Shown piece after piece: positions 8,100 to 18,400 of a stretch of 64,000 nucleotides of DNA; the stretch's first letter is position 1, and the number at the start of each line of letters is the position of its first letter. The notes beneath the pieces are model-generated. The model ran no database searches and was not told the origin of the DNA. It saw only the letters and a list, made by a program, of their open reading frames with translations. Position numbers and translations under genes: made by a program. Source of the DNA: Mangrovimicrobium sediminis (lineage in GTDB: Bacteria > Pseudomonadota > Gammaproteobacteria > Pseudomonadales > Halieaceae); assembly GCF_004745945.1 (NCBI RefSeq), contig NZ_SRLE01000003.1, positions 28,719 to 92,718 of the forward strand. Direction: 5' to 3'.

Positions 8100-10991
8100 A
8101 TGGATAGCGTACGTGTGCTGTATGTCGAGGACGATCCCGTCCAGGCGATGCTGGTAAAGCATCAGCTGGAGGACAAGGGCGTCTCCGTCGAGCACGTAGC
8201 CGGGGGTGAGGAGGCGTTGGCCCGACTGTTTGTCGCGCATTTCGACGTGGTTCTCACCGACTACTATATGCCGGGCATGAACGGCGTCGAACTGATGCGG
8301 CGTATCGACGCCGCCGGTACCGACCTGCCGGTGGTGATCCTGACCGCGGGTAAAAACCTCGGCCTGGCCTTCGACGCCCTGCGCGAGGGTGCCACGGACT
8401 TCATTTCCAAGGACGACGACGGCGAGTACCTGTCGGTCCTCTACCAGGTGCTGTTGCGCGCTGTAGAGCGCCACTGCCTGCTGCTGCAATCGCGCGAATT
8501 CACGCAAAAGCTCGAGTACGAAAAGCAGCTGTCGTTTATCACGCTGGATGCCCTGAGCCAGGGTGTGGTGGTGCTGGACCAGCAAAACCGCGTGAAGTAC
8601 AGCAACCGCTGCTTCCGCGACCTGTTCTCGGTACCGGGCAGCGTGGAGACCAGCGGCATGTCGCTGTCCCACTTCGCGGCTCTGCTGCTGATTCACGCCC
8701 GGGTGGAGGGGCACAGCGGTGTCGATGAAGTCGTTTCCCTGCTGCACCGCTGTATCGCCCAGGAAGACGAGCGCCTCGAGATCACCCTGTACGACAGCAC
8801 CCTCGAGTTGCACTGCGCGGCGCTGCACGACACCGGTCACGCGCTGACCTTCACCGACATCACCCACCGCAAGCAGGAAGCGGACACGCTCGACTGCATC
8901 ATTCGCCTGGCGCCGGTGGCAATGATTGGCGTGGACCGCGACGGGCGCATCCTGCTGGCCAACGAACGGGCCGGCCTCCTGATGGGCGCTGAATCACAGG
9001 AACTGGTGGGCAGCAATATCGAGGAGTTTGTGCCGGCCGGTGATCGCGGGCGACATGCACGCATCATGCGCGGCTTCTTTGGCGAGAGCGCCGCCCGGCG
9101 CATGCGCTCCGCGAGCGATGTCTATTTGCAGACCCGGCATGGTGAGCAGGTGCCGGTCGAGATCACGCTGAATCACATCCGCATGGGCGAGGAAGAGGCA
9201 GTGCTGGCCACGGTGGTGGACATCAGCGCGCGCAAGGAGGCCGAGCGGGTCATGCTGCGCGCGCACCAGCTCACCCAGTCGATCATCGAACACTCGCCCT
9301 TCAGCCTGATGGCTACAGACATCGACGGGCGCATCATCGCGGTCAGTCCGGCGCTTGAGCGCCTGTTGCACTACTCTCGCGAGGAACTGGTGGAGCGCGA
9401 GTCGGCGCTGCTGTTCCACCGCGAAGACGAACTGGAGGCGCGCGCCGTCGAACTCTCCGCGGAACTCGGTATCGAGCTTGGCGCCGACTTCGGCACCCTG
9501 GTCGAACTGGCGCGCCGCGGCGAGGTGGAGAGCCGCGAGTGGACCTATCAGCGCAGCGACGAGAGCACGCTGCCGGTCAACCTGACGGTGACCGCGCTGC
9601 GGGCGGAGGATGGCGAGATCAGCGGCTACCTGCTGATCGCCTACGATATTTCCGAGCAGAAGGCCGCCAACGAGTACATCGAGCATATCGCGCACCACGA
9701 CGGCCTGACCGACCTGCCCAACCGCACACTGATGACCGACCGCCTGCAGCACGCCCTGTTGCGCATCAAGCGCTATGGCGGGCGCGTGGGTGTGCTGGTG
9801 CTGGACCTGGATCACTTCAAGCGCATTAACGATACGCTGGGCCACATGGCCGGGGACGAGTTGCTCAAGGTTGTCGCCGAACGCCTGAAGCGCGCCGTGC
9901 GTGAAAGCGACACGGTGTGCCGCATGGGCGGCGACGAGTTCGTTGTGATCCTGCCGGAGATCCGCGACGAGAGCGATGTCGAGCGGGTGTGCGAGAAGAT
10001 CCTCGAACTCATGGCCGAGCCGGTGGAGCTGTGTGGCCAGCGTATCGTGGTCAGCACCAGCATCGGGCTCAGCGTCGCGCCGCAGCACGGCGAGACGATC
10101 GAGCAGTTGCTGGAACACGCGGACACCGCCATGTACCAGGCCAAGCAACGCGGACGTAACGGCTACCAGGTGTTCAGCTCCGAGGACGACGGCAAGTCGG
10201 TGTCGGCCCAGCCCATCGAGCATGCGCTGTATTCCGCGTTCCAGAATGACCGCCTGAGCATTCACTACCAGCCGCAGATCAGCACCCTGGACGGGCACGT
10301 TACCGGGGTGGAAGCACTGGTGCGCTGGGAGGATGCCGATGGCGGCTGGATTCCGCCGGATCGCTTCATCCATCTCGCGGAATCCACCGGCTTTATCGTC
10401 ACCCTGGGCGACTGGCTCATGCGTCGTGCCTGCGAGGATATTGAGGCTTTGCGTCGTCGCCGCCATCGCGATTTCTCCGTCGCGGTGAATATTTCGCAGC
10501 GCCAGTTCTGGCATGCAGACTTCGTCGACTCGGTGAAGCGGGCGCTGCTGCGCACCGGCCTGCCACCGCAATCGCTGATGCTGGAATTGCCGGAGAGCCT
10601 GCTGGTTACCGAACTTCCGGCGGTGAGCGCCAAGCTGGAGGAACTGCACGCCTGCGGAGTGAAGCTGGCGGTCGATGACTTCGGCACCACCAACGCCTCC
10701 CCGGCCTACGCCTGCCGCTACCCGCTGGACATGATCAAGATCGACCGCAGCTTCCTGGCAACCGGTGAGAGAGGGCACCAGGTCACTGTCACCTCGATGG
10801 TCGCGGTGGCGCGTGAGCTCGGTGTAGAGGTGTTGGCAGAGGGTGTGGAGACGCCCGAGCAGCTGGAATTTATCAGTGCCCGCGGCTGCCACCGGGTGCA
10901 GGGTTTCCTGTATTCCCCCGCGGTGGCGGCACCGGTGCTGGAAGTGGCTATCAACCAGATTGAGAAGGTCGCGGCGCAGGTGTCCGTCTAG
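8100..10991 (+). CDS. REC-PAS-GGDEF-EAL response regulator (c-di-GMP turnover)
   Basis: This cytosolic protein has 963 residues. A receiver domain (1-125) has acidic pocket E10-D11-D12, phospho-acceptor D54 and FISKDDD. PAS-like sensor domains follow (about 150-560; one starts IIRLAPVAMIGVDRDGRI, another IIEHSPFSLMATDIDGRI). The GGDEF domain is intact (GGDEF at 610-614), with an RESD inhibitory-site motif five residues before it. The EAL domain keeps E738-A-L and D859-D860, but the usual DDFGTGYSSL loop reads DDFGTTNASP, so phosphodiesterase activity is uncertain. GAGG precedes the ATG. The TAG stop overlaps a GTG that opens the next gene, so this protein is probably the output partner of that kinase. 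Confidence 0.93.
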   Translation: MDSVRVLYVEDDPVQAMLVKHQLEDKGVSVEHVAGGEEALARLFVAHFDVVLTDYYMPGMNGVELMRRIDAAGTDLPVVILTAGKNLGLAFDALREGATDFISKDDDGEYLSVLYQVLLRAVERHCLLLQSREFTQKLEYEKQLSFITLDALSQGVVVLDQQNRVKYSNRCFRDLFSVPGSVETSGMSLSHFAALLLIHARVEGHSGVDEVVSLLHRCIAQEDERLEITLYDSTLELHCAALHDTGHALTFTDITHRKQEADTLDCIIRLAPVAMIGVDRDGRILLANERAGLLMGAESQELVGSNIEEFVPAGDRGRHARIMRGFFGESAARRMRSASDVYLQTRHGEQVPVEITLNHIRMGEEEAVLATVVDISARKEAERVMLRAHQLTQSIIEHSPFSLMATDIDGRIIAVSPALERLLHYSREELVERESALLFHREDELEARAVELSAELGIELGADFGTLVELARRGEVESREWTYQRSDESTLPVNLTVTALRAEDGEISGYLLIAYDISEQKAANEYIEHIAHHDGLTDLPNRTLMTDRLQHALLRIKRYGGRVGVLVLDLDHFKRINDTLGHMAGDELLKVVAERLKRAVRESDTVCRMGGDEFVVILPEIRDESDVERVCEKILELMAEPVELCGQRIVVSTSIGLSVAPQHGETIEQLLEHADTAMYQAKQRGRNGYQVFSSEDDGKSVSAQPIEHALYSAFQNDRLSIHYQPQISTLDGHVTGVEALVRWEDADGGWIPPDRFIHLAESTGFIVTLGDWLMRRACEDIEALRRRRHRDFSVAVNISQRQFWHADFVDSVKRALLRTGLPPQSLMLELPESLLVTELPAVSAKLEELHACGVKLAVDDFGTTNASPAYACRYPLDMIKIDRSFLATGERGHQVTVTSMVAVARELGVEVLAEGVETPEQLEFISARGCHRVQGFLYSPAVAAPVLEVAINQIEKVAAQVSV

Positions 10992-13900
10992 TGGACCGCG
11001 CGGCAGCGAATGGATATCGACCTATGAGTCAACTACACAGGCTAAGGAACATGGCCGCCCAGCACAGTCTGCTGCTGGGATTGTTGGCATTCCTCGTCGC
11101 GATGATAGCAGCGCTGGGTTGGTGGCAGCAGAAGGAAGCGAGCTCCCGGGTCGACCAGGAACTCTACCATAGCCTGCAGGAGCAACTGGCTTCGCGCGGC
11201 GGGCTACTCGACGAGGCGCTGCGCCGGTCGCGTGACCAGGTGCGCTTCGTGCTGTCCACGCCGCCGATACAGGGCATGGTGCGGGCCAGGGCCAACGACG
11301 GCAGCGACCCGATGGACGGCACGCCCTTCGAACTGTGGCGCCGGCGCCTGGAGACTATTGTCGTCGCCTTCATGGAGAACAACTCGGATATCCTGGCGAT
11401 AAACTACATCGGTCTCGAGGACGGTGGTCGCGAGCTGGCGCGCGTCGAACGACGCCAGGGCAGTATCCGCGTCGCCAGTGCCGAGACCCTGCAGCGGCGC
11501 GGCGATGAAGCTGCGTTCCAGGCTTTGCTACAACTTCCCCAGGGCGGTGTGTTCGTCAGCGACTTCAACCTGCGCCGCGAGCACGGCGAGATCATTATTC
11601 CGCCCGAACCCGCCTTCCTGGCGGCGGTCCCCGTTTACGACATGTTGCAGCGGGTGTTCGGCGTGGTAACCATCGAGTACGACGCCCACGAGCTGTTCCG
11701 GCGTATCACCCGAGACCTGCCGAAGCATCTCGATCTTTACCTGCTGAACGAAGAGCGCGACTACCTGGTACACCCCGAAGACGGCCGCGCGTTCGCTTTT
11801 GCGACCGGTGATTCCCCGGCGGTCGCCGAGGGCGCGGACAGTGTCCTGCAACTGGGCGGGCACACGCCGTTGTCGCTCATGGTGCCGCGGGCGGCCGACG
11901 AGGAGCCGCGCTTCTTCATGGAGAGCGTGCACCCGCTGTCGCGAGTGGCCAGCGATCGCTACCTGGTGTTGCAGGTTGCCGCCCCGCAGAGCTACCGGGC
12001 AACCCGCATCTACGAAGAGAGCACGCGGCCACTGCTCCTGCTCGCCGGTGTGTTCCTCGCGCTGCTGGTCATGCTCGCCATCCAGCAGGTCAGCGCGCGT
12101 CGCGGCATGCTGCTGGGCGAGGCCCAGGCGCGCTGCCAAGCCATCGTGGATGGCTCGGTGGATGCGATCGTCGGCATGAATACCCAGGGCAGGATCGAAA
12201 GCTGGAACGCCGGCGCCGAGGAGACTTTCGGCTTCAGCGAGGAGCAGGCACTGGGGCGCAGGCCGACTGAACTGTTCGTCGGCGAGGACGACCGCAAGAT
12301 GGTGGAGCAGGGCATTGCCCGTGCCCTGCAGGGCGAGGCCCACCCGCTGATGCGCCTGGACGCGGTCTGCCGTGACGGCGAACCGATCAAGGTCTCCCTG
12401 TCGCTGGCGCCTATTCGCACCTCGGGGCAGGGCATCGTCGGTGTCTCGGCGATTGCGCGCGACGTCACCGAGTTGTACCAGGCGCAGCAGCTGGCGCTGG
12501 AAATGAACAGCACGCTGGAGCAGCAGGTGTTCGAGCGCACGCTGGAACTGGAGCAGGCGCGCAACCTGGCCCTGTCCGCCAGCGAGGCGAAAAGCAATTT
12601 TGTCGCCAACGTGAGCCACGAGATTCGCACACCCTTGAACGGCATCATCGGCATGTTGCAGCTGATTCGCCGCGCCAGCTCGCGCGAGCTGCAAACGCGC
12701 TACCTGGGCATGGCCGAGAGCAGCGCCAGCGCACTGGCGGCCCTGATCAACGATGTACTGGACCTGAGCAAGATCGAAGCGGGCAAGCTGGAGATCACCC
12801 GCGGCGAGTACGACCTGCTCGACGTGGTATCGGACACCTGCACCGCCATGTCGATGCGCGCGCGGGACAAGGGCCTGGAGCTGATCATCGACGCCTCGGG
12901 TGTCGAGGTGCACCAGTTGCTGGGCGACGCCCACCGCCTGCGGCAGATCCTGGTAAACCTGCTGGAGAATGCGCTCAAGTTCACCGAGCGCGGCTGGGTC
13001 AAGGTGAGCCTGCGCACGGTGGAGCATGCCCACGACCAGGTCGAGATCCGCTGCGCGATCCAGGATACCGGGGTGGGCATCGCCGACGACAAGCAGCAGG
13101 CGATCTTCGAGGCCTTCTCGCAGGAGGATGCCAGCGTTACCCGTCGCTTTGGCGGTACCGGCCTGGGGCTTTCCATCACCCGGCAGCTGTGTCGTTTGAT
13201 GGGCGGCGACATCGAGCTGCACAGCGAAAAGGGCTGTGGCAGCACTTTCGAGTTCTCCCTGTTCCAGGAAACCCACGGCCGTCACGGCGATCCGTTTGCG
13301 GACATGGTCCTCACCGGACTGTCGTTCCTGCTGGTCGACCCCCTGCCGGCGCGGGCGGAGTCGCTGTCCCGCCAGCTGCGCAGCTGGGGCGCCACGCGGG
13401 TGGAGCACAGCGATGGACTGCCGCTGTCGCAAGCGCTGGCCGACGCGGATCACTTCGACATTGTCATCGTCGACGAGACACTCTGGGAAGCCTGGCCGCC
13501 GGCGACCGAAAAAGACCCGGTGGCGGTCATGCTGCAGCAGCTGGAAGGCCACCCGCTGTCCGAGGAGCACGCCCCGGGCCTGTTTACCCTGCTCAAGCCG
13601 GTCACGCCGGTGGAACTCGCGAGCCTCCTGCGTCGCGCCCGGTTTACCCACGGACCGGTGCCCGAGTGGCGGGAGAAGCGCGAGGCGACCAACCGGGCCA
13701 TGCCGCTGCCCGTGGGTAAGCTCAGTTGTGCCGGTGCCCGCGTACTGGTAGTCGACGACAACCACATTAACCAGCAGGTCGCGGTGGGTATGCTCACAGA
13801 CCTCGGCGCTGAGGTGGAGACCGCCTGGAACGGGCGCGAGGCGATCGAGATCCTGGCGCAGCGCGAGGGTGAGTTCCAGCTGATCTTCATGGATGCCCAG

Positions 13901-14566
13901 ATGCCCATCCTGGACGGCTACTCCGCCAGTCGCGAGATTCGCGCTGGCGGCGCCGGCGAGGCGGCGCGCGAGGTGCCTATCATCGCCATGACGGCGAGCG
14001 CCATGGCCGGGGATCGCGAGCGATGCATGATTGCCGGTATGGACGACTACGTCACCAAGCCGCTGGACTTCGACGCCCTGGAGGCACGGGCCGCCTACTG
14101 GTTGCAGCACGACGGCAGCTCGCTGCCGGCGATTCTGCGTCCCCCGACCGCGGTGAAAACCGGTGTGTCTCTGTCCCACAACGCCCGGCAGGCCCTGGAT
14201 GGTGAGCCGGTCTGGGATCGCGATTGCCTGCTGCGCAACGTGAATTTCCGGGCGGAGCGTGTGCCTGACCTGATCCGGCTGTTTCTCAACCTGTTCCCGG
14301 AGCGGGTCGCGCTGCTCACCTGTGCGATGCGCTCGCGGGATTTCGACGCTGTCGCGTCGGAGGCGCATTGCCTGAAGGGTTCGGCCGCGAGTCTCGGGGC
14401 GAGCCGCCTGCACCGTTTGTGCCTGTTCGTGGAGCAGACCGCGCGCTCCGGCCAGGCCGATGTGCTGGACCTGTGTCCGCCGATGCTCGAGCGCGAGGCG
14501 ACGGCGCTGATCGAGGCGCTCAACCTGGGCTTCGACGCGGATGCGCCGGGAGAGCGCCAGGCCTGA
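10991..14566 (+). CDS. Hybrid sensor histidine kinase with REC and HPt domains
   Basis: This inner-membrane protein has 1191 residues. TM1 (about 27-48) and TM2 (about 346-368) flank a periplasmic sensor region. Then follow a PAS domain (IVDGSVDAIVGMNTQGRI), a coiled coil, HisKA with H543 (NFVANVSHEIRTPLNGIIG), and HATPase (LLENALKFTERG, DTGVGI, FGGTGLGLSI). A degenerate receiver (LSFLLVDPLPARAESL) precedes a true receiver (VLVVDDNHINQQ; D968 in FMDAQMP) and an HPt domain with H1126 (HCLKGSAASLGA). This is a BarA/ArcB-like phosphorelay. The GTG at 10991 overlaps the upstream stop by one base; ATGs at 11024 and 11051 are alternatives and do not affect any domain. The phosphorelay may end on the upstream receiver. 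Confidence 0.93.
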   Translation: MDRAAANGYRPMSQLHRLRNMAAQHSLLLGLLAFLVAMIAALGWWQQKEASSRVDQELYHSLQEQLASRGGLLDEALRRSRDQVRFVLSTPPIQGMVRARANDGSDPMDGTPFELWRRRLETIVVAFMENNSDILAINYIGLEDGGRELARVERRQGSIRVASAETLQRRGDEAAFQALLQLPQGGVFVSDFNLRREHGEIIIPPEPAFLAAVPVYDMLQRVFGVVTIEYDAHELFRRITRDLPKHLDLYLLNEERDYLVHPEDGRAFAFATGDSPAVAEGADSVLQLGGHTPLSLMVPRAADEEPRFFMESVHPLSRVASDRYLVLQVAAPQSYRATRIYEESTRPLLLLAGVFLALLVMLAIQQVSARRGMLLGEAQARCQAIVDGSVDAIVGMNTQGRIESWNAGAEETFGFSEEQALGRRPTELFVGEDDRKMVEQGIARALQGEAHPLMRLDAVCRDGEPIKVSLSLAPIRTSGQGIVGVSAIARDVTELYQAQQLALEMNSTLEQQVFERTLELEQARNLALSASEAKSNFVANVSHEIRTPLNGIIGMLQLIRRASSRELQTRYLGMAESSASALAALINDVLDLSKIEAGKLEITRGEYDLLDVVSDTCTAMSMRARDKGLELIIDASGVEVHQLLGDAHRLRQILVNLLENALKFTERGWVKVSLRTVEHAHDQVEIRCAIQDTGVGIADDKQQAIFEAFSQEDASVTRRFGGTGLGLSITRQLCRLMGGDIELHSEKGCGSTFEFSLFQETHGRHGDPFADMVLTGLSFLLVDPLPARAESLSRQLRSWGATRVEHSDGLPLSQALADADHFDIVIVDETLWEAWPPATEKDPVAVMLQQLEGHPLSEEHAPGLFTLLKPVTPVELASLLRRARFTHGPVPEWREKREATNRAMPLPVGKLSCAGARVLVVDDNHINQQVAVGMLTDLGAEVETAWNGREAIEILAQREGEFQLIFMDAQMPILDGYSASREIRAGGAGEAAREVPIIAMTASAMAGDRERCMIAGMDDYVTKPLDFDALEARAAYWLQHDGSSLPAILRPPTAVKTGVSLSHNARQALDGEPVWDRDCLLRNVNFRAERVPDLIRLFLNLFPERVALLTCAMRSRDFDAVASEAHCLKGSAASLGASRLHRLCLFVEQTARSGQADVLDLCPPMLEREATALIEALNLGFDADAPGERQA

Positions 14567-14576
14567 TAGTTAAAGT

Positions 14577-14620
14577 GGTAAAAGTGGGGTCAGAGTCGAG
14601 ACTCTGACCCCACTTTTACC
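14577..14620. repeat. Perfect 21-bp inverted repeat with GGGGTCAGA core
   Basis: The left arm (14577-14597) and right arm (14600-14620) are exact reverse complements separated by two bases. The arms contain AGTGGGGTCAGAGTC. The element begins 10 bases after the kinase stop codon. There is no T-run, so it is not a classical terminator, although the hairpin could protect or end the transcript. The core is shared with elements at 37977-38184 and 42190-42360. Confidence 0.9.
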
Positions 14621-14705
14621 GGGCCCGGCCCCGCAGCCAGGGTCGTGACTCTCTCCCTGCCCCCAGCCCTGCCAAACATCCGTCAAAAAAAATGTGACTT
14701 TACCC

Positions 14706-14732
14706 TACGGTTTCTCCAACCACTGCCGATAT
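14706..14732 (+). promoter_or_regulatory. Candidate sigma-28 (FliA) promoter
   Basis: TACGGTTT-N11-GCCGATAT has 6/8 and 7/8 matches to the FliA consensus at the exact spacing. It lies 44 bases ahead of the bacteriohemerythrin GTG start, a normal leader length. Confidence 0.55.
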
Positions 14733-14776
14733 GAGGTTCAAGAGCCACCATTCGATCTCCCAGGGAGGACCTTCGA

Positions 14777-15169
14777 GTGAGCCAGTTTGAATGGGACGAC
14801 AGCCTGAACGTGGGCGTCGACAGGATGAACGAGCAACACCAGCAGATCATTCACCTGATCAACGTGGTCGCCGACGACGTCGAGAACAACGAGAACCCAC
14901 TGGGCAGCTTCGACAAACTGGCCAACTACGTCGTGCGTCATTTCCAGGAGGAAGAGAAGTACATGGAGAGCCACAACTACTCCAGCCTGTCCTCGCACAA
15001 GATTATCCACAAGCAGTTGCTGGCGCGCGTGGGCCAGTTCCGTGATTCCATGGTCGCCGGCGACCTGAACACGGAGGACCTGTTCGCCTTCCTGCGCATG
15101 TGGTTGAAGTCACACATCAAGGGTATCGACCAGCGCTACGGTATCGAATGCGCCAATTTCCAACCCTGA
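14777..15169 (+). CDS. Bacteriohemerythrin
   Basis: This is a 130-residue single-domain hemerythrin. All expected di-iron ligands can be placed: H21, H55, E59, H74, H78, H113 and D118 (from EQHQQ, RHFQEEE, SSHKIIHK, KSHIKGID). Such proteins bind O2 reversibly and are proposed to deliver or sense oxygen in motile bacteria. The GTG start has a strong GGGAGG site. It stands alone between a candidate sigma-28 promoter and a strong terminator, directly ahead of the chemotaxis operon, which suggests a link to aerotaxis or oxygen supply; that is inference. Confidence 0.93.
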   Translation: MSQFEWDDSLNVGVDRMNEQHQQIIHLINVVADDVENNENPLGSFDKLANYVVRHFQEEEKYMESHNYSSLSSHKIIHKQLLARVGQFRDSMVAGDLNTEDLFAFLRMWLKSHIKGIDQRYGIECANFQP

Positions 15170-15212
15170 CACACTGACCCTGCACGCCCTGGCCCCCCCG
15201 GGGCGTACTTCT

Positions 15213-15250
15213 GGAGGGAGGCCGTCATCCCTGGGCCTCCCTCCCTTTTT
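15213..15250 (+). terminator. Rho-independent terminator after bacteriohemerythrin
   Basis: The stem GGAGGGAGGCC (15213-15223) pairs perfectly with GGCCTCCCTCC (15234-15244) and is followed by C and five T residues. It separates the hemerythrin from the che operon. Confidence 0.9.
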
Positions 15251-15337
15251 CTCCCTCGCTCCCCGTTAAAGTTTGCCGCGCCCGGCAATCGCCTGAAAAC
15301 GTATAGAAACACCCCCCTTATCCGACCTTGGTGGCAC

Positions 15338-15364
15338 TAAAGCATCGCCGGAATCCGTCGATAG
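15338..15364 (+). promoter_or_regulatory. Candidate sigma-28 (FliA) promoter for the che operon
   Basis: TAAAGCAT-N11-GTCGATAG has 6/8 and 6/8 matches with exact spacing, about 120 bases ahead of cheA. A perfect TAAAGTTT at 15267-15274 has no matching -10 box at N11 and is not called. This is the weakest of the three sigma-28-like sites. Confidence 0.4.
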
Positions 15365-15485
15365 TACAGGCGTCTTCGGGGGAAAGTCGGACAGGCTCCC
15401 CCGGGATACGGCCGGGACGGCTGTGCAGCACCCCAGTCCGGCACCAGAAAAAAACAGTCCGCCGCATCGCGCGTGTGGCGGCCAG

Positions 15486-18400
15486 ATGACCGGTAGAGAT
15501 ATGGACGACGATACAGTTCGAATGTTTGTGGAGGAGTCGCTCGAGCACCTGGGTGACATCGAAGAATCCCTCCTGGCTATTGAGGCCGCTGGCGCCGATA
15601 TCGACCTCGACCTGGTAAACGAGGTCTTTCGCGCCGTGCACTCCGTAAAGGGCGGCGCCGGGTTCCTTGAGCTCGAGAACATCAAGCGCCTGGGTCACAG
15701 CATGGAGAACGTGCTGAATATGATCCGCTCGCGCGAGCTGGTACCCACCGGCGAGATCGTGAGCGTGCTGCTGGATTCCGCCGATACGCTCAAGGAAATG
15801 ATCAGCGATTCGGGTAACAGCGAGTCGGTGCAGATCAGCGGACACCTGGACGCCCTGGAGCGCATCGCCAACGGTGAAAGCCTCGAGGCGGAGGGTGAGG
15901 CCGCCGAGGAGTTCGACGAGGACGACGCCGGCGAAGAGGTGGAAGAGGGCGACGGCTACGAGCACGAGGAGCCGGTGGCTTCCGGCCCGGATCTCCCGGA
16001 GCTGGAGATCGATGCGGACGAGCTGCGCCACGCGCTTTCCGCGGGCTACGTCTACCGTATCGACTTCGACCTGCGCGAGGACCTGCTGGCCAAGGAGCGT
16101 GAACTCCACGCCACCATGGATGAACTCAGCACGCTGGGTTCCATGGTCGGCACCAGTTACGACCCCAAGCAGTCCCTGGGCAAGGGCGGCATCGTCAGCG
16201 TGGTCATCTCGACCATTATCGAACCGGAGACCATGCTCGAGATTGCGGGTGTTCCGGAGGAGCGCTGCTACCTGCTGGACGATTCCGCATTAGAAAACCC
16301 GCACATTGTCGGTGCGTCATCCGCTCCGGCTGCCAAGGCAAAGGCCAAGGCGCCAGCCAAGGCCAAGGCCAAGGCACCGGCGAAAGCCAAAGCCCCCGCC
16401 AAGGCGAAGGCACCGGCCAAAGCCAAGGCGCCGGCCAAGGCGAAGGCACCGGCCAAGGCCGAGCCCCCGCCGCAACCGGCACCCAGGCCGGTAGCCGCAG
16501 TGGACGCGGATGACCTGCCCGCCGGGGAGAAAAAGGCCGCGAAACCCACCACCGAAAGTACCCTGCGGGTTGGCGTAAACCTGCTCGACCAGTTGATGAA
16601 CCTGGCGGGCGAACTGGTGCTGACCCGTAACCAGCTGTTGCAAGCCACCCTGCGCGGCAATGCCAACCAGATCGAGCAGGCCGCCCAGCGCCTGGACCTG
16701 ATCACCACGGAAATGCAGGAGGCGATCACCTGCACGCGCATGCAGCCGGTAGGCATCGTGTTTTCCAAGTTCCGTCGCATCGTGCGCGACATGGCGCGCA
16801 CCCTGGGCAAGAACATCGAACTCAGGCTGGACGGCGAGGACGTCGAACTCGACAAGACCATCATCGAGGGCCTCTCCGACCCGCTGACGCACCTGGTGCG
16901 CAACGGCATAGACCACGGTATCGAAACCCCGGAAGAGCGGATCCGCGCCGGCAAGCCGGAGCAGGCGGAACTGACCATCCGCGCCTCCCACGAGGCTGGC
17001 CAGGTGGTGATCGACATCGCCGACGACGGCCGCGGCATCGACCCCGAGAAGGTCAAGGCCAAGGCCCTGGACATGCGCCTGCGCGACAAGGAAACCCTCG
17101 ACGCGATGAGCGACGCGGAACTCGTCAACCTGATCTTCGAGCCGGGTTTCTCCACCGCCGCGGAGATCACCGACATTTCCGGCCGCGGCGTGGGCATGGA
17201 TGTGGTGAACACCAACCTCACCCGCCTCGGCGGCGTGATCGAGATCGACTCGCAGCTGGGCAAGGGCACCTGTGTGCGCATCAAGCTGCCACTGACCCTG
17301 GCGATTATCCCCAGCCTGATGATCGGCCTGGGCGGTAGCAAGTACGCCATCCCCCAGGTGAACGTGCAGGAACTCGTGCGTATTCCGGCGGTGGACGTCG
17401 AGGAGCGCATCCATCGCATGGGCGACGCGGTCATGATGTGGCTGCGCGGCGAACTGCTGCCGCTGATCCAGCTCGGCGATATCGTCAAGGTGGAGAGCGT
17501 CTACCGCGATACCGAGACCGGTGAACTCAAGCGCAACCGTCGCGCCCACGTCTACGACCGCCGCTCCAGCGAGGTAACAGACGACGACGGTGAGGGCGCC
17601 AGTGAGCGCCGCAACGGGCCGACCCGCCGCCGCGCGTTCTCCAGCGCGGTGAACGTGGTGGTCGTGGTGGCCGGGGCCATGCGCTACGGCGTGGTGGTGG
17701 ACGAACTGCTCGACTCCGAGGAGATCGTGGTCAAGCCGCTGGGCAAGCACCTGCAGCACAGCAACATCTACGCCGGCGCGACCATCCAGGGCGATGGCCG
17801 CGTGGCCATGATCCTGGACGTGGTCGAGGTCGGTCGCCTGGCGCGCATCGACGAGTGCCACAAGGCGCAGGGCGATCTCAAGCCGGATATCCACGATGCC
17901 ACGCAGTCCGGGGATCGCCATTCCCTGCTGCTGGTGAAGGGCGGCGAGAAAGAGACCTTCGCCGTACCGCTGGGGCTTATTACCCGTATCGAGAAAATCA
18001 ACGCGGACCGCCTGGACTACACCGGCAGCCGCTGCAGCATCACCTACCACGGCGAGAGCCTGGTGCTGTTCCGCACCAGCGATATCGGCTCGTTTGCCCT
18101 GCTCCCCGAGAGCTCGCACTACTACGTGGTGGTGTTCAAGGTCGGTCGCCGGGAAGTGGGCCTGCTGTTCTCGTCGATTGTCGACACGGTGAACATCGCC
18201 GTGGAATTCGACCGCGACACCTACAGCCAGCCCGGCATCTTTGGCTCGGCGATCATCCGCGAGCAGACCACGCTGTTGCTCGACCCGCTGGGCATCGTGC
18301 GCCAGCAGGAGCCGGAGTGGGTCACCCAGACCAGCGAGGCGTCGATCGAGGAGCACAACGCAATCACCCTGCTGGTGGCCGAGGACTCCAAGTTCTTCCT

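Noticed and set aside
8994..10892. 632-codon minus-strand frame
   Set aside because: Antisense to the REC-PAS-GGDEF-EAL gene; His/Gln-rich shadow composition.
11528..14413. 961-codon minus-strand frame
   Set aside because: Antisense shadow of the hybrid kinase.
15267..15274. Perfect TAAAGTTT before cheA
   Set aside because: No GCCGATAA-like box follows at N10-N12, so it was not called a promoter.
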